Part shown: one piece after another, positions 5,560-5,799 of the stretch | Position numbering within the stretch: the first letter of the stretch is position 1 | Layout: the number at the start of each line of letters is the position of its first letter | NCBI GenBank assembly: GCA_030597485.1 | Contig: JAUVRU010000170.1 | Span: 1 to 5,799, forward strand | Length of the DNA stretch: 5,799 nucleotides | Source: Anaerolineae bacterium | GTDB lineage: Bacteria; Chloroflexota; Anaerolineae; 4572-78; NAK82 | Direction of reading: 5' to 3' | The notes under the pieces: generated by a model | The model's input: only the letters and a program-made list of their open reading frames with translations | Databases searched by the model: none | Told to the model about the DNA's origin: nothing | Position numbers and translations under genes: made by a program

Positions 5560-5643
5560 TCTCTCTGTGGCAGCGTGGCCCTATCCCTCGCCAGGCAGAA
5601 GCGAACTCACTGCAGTCCCAAACGTCCCCGAGGTCTGGCAGAG

Positions 5644-5672
5644 TTTACGAATCGGGGCAAAGATGATAACAT
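5644..5672 (+). promoter_or_regulatory. Weak candidate promoter of the right-edge nucleotidyltransferase gene
   Basis: TTTACG (5644-5649) and TAACAT (5667-5672) are 17 bp apart, each matching 4 of 6 consensus positions. The position, about 50 nt before ATG 5721, is suitable, but the match is modest. Confidence 0.3.
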
Positions 5673-5720
5673 GACATTCCTGGATATGAAGTTCGTTGCG
5701 CTTGTGAAGGAAATACGACG

Positions 5721-5799
5721 ATGGTCCACCTGCCAATCTCCGAAGACGTAGTCGCTGACTTCTGTCGCCGCAACCACATCCGCACGCTGTCGATCTTCG
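5721..5799 (+). CDS. MNT-type nucleotidyltransferase, N-terminus only (cut by window edge)
   Basis: ATG 5721 has a GAAGGAA site at 5706-5712, 8 nt upstream, and the frame stays open to the window edge (26 codons). The peptide begins MVHLPISEDVVADFCRRNHI and continues RTLSIF. This is the usual lead-in of MNT-domain proteins, in which FCRRxxIxxLslFGS precedes the GSxxRxDxxxxSDxD catalytic site, so the catalytic motif should begin at the very next codons outside the window. Such proteins are frequently the antitoxin partner of HEPN toxins (MntA-like AMP transferases), but solitary copies exist. The gene is divergent from the Fic gene. The call rests on a short segment. Confidence 0.65.
   Translation, partial: MVHLPISEDVVADFCRRNHIRTLSIF

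Noticed and set aside
5671..5751. Short frame ATG 5671 (MTFLDMKFVALVKEIRRW)
   Set aside because: About 26 codons overlapping the start of the better supported MNT-type gene in another frame, with no clear ribosome binding site.

Overview
The window is GC-rich and densely coding. It looks like a chromosomal stretch of an environmental bacterium. My best guess is Chloroflexota (Anaerolineae/Caldilineae-like), based on the protein families and the GC-rich codon use; this is an impression, not a proof. Sigma-70-like promoters (TTGACA/TACAAT type) and Shine-Dalgarno sites are easy to find, so the bacterial assignment is firm.

Layout, left to right. (1) Positions 2-505 hold the 3' part of a small nucleotidyltransferase-like gene that begins before the window. 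Its stop overlaps a GTG start (GTGA) that opens a short, apparently frameshifted gene at 502-775. The second half of that gene looks like the C-terminal tail of an Eco57I-type restriction/methyltransferase. (2) A strong extended -10 promoter (772-799) drives a leader of about 115 nt containing three consecutive hairpins. The leader leads into a 706-aa flavin/iron-sulfur oxidoreductase of the 2,4-dienoyl-CoA reductase / trimethylamine dehydrogenase group (922-3042). (3) A gap of about 460 nt ends in what I read as a ykkC-family riboswitch (about 3350-3454). Its conserved 3' tail is also the 5' arm of a complete intrinsic terminator (3445-3486). Just after it lies a 310-aa, ten-helix EamA/DMT-family transporter (3507-4439). 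(4) On the opposite strand, convergent with the transporter, is a Fic-domain protein with a C-terminal DNA-binding-like domain (4527-5492). Its promoter is embedded in a set of inverted repeats (5506-5554). (5) At the right edge, 5721-5799 is the start of an MNT-type nucleotidyltransferase, divergent from the Fic gene.

I see no single multi-gene system. The notable content is regulatory: two neighbouring transcription units each have a structured RNA leader. One is recognisable (ykkC family, controlling an exporter-type gene, ligand subclass unresolved) and one is unrecognised (three hairpins abutting the ribosome binding site of the flavoenzyme). The Fic gene has a compact operator-like region. 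Both edges carry nucleotidyltransferase-fold genes of the kind found in toxin-antitoxin and defence neighbourhoods, and one restriction-modification-like remnant, which suggests accessory DNA with past gene loss.
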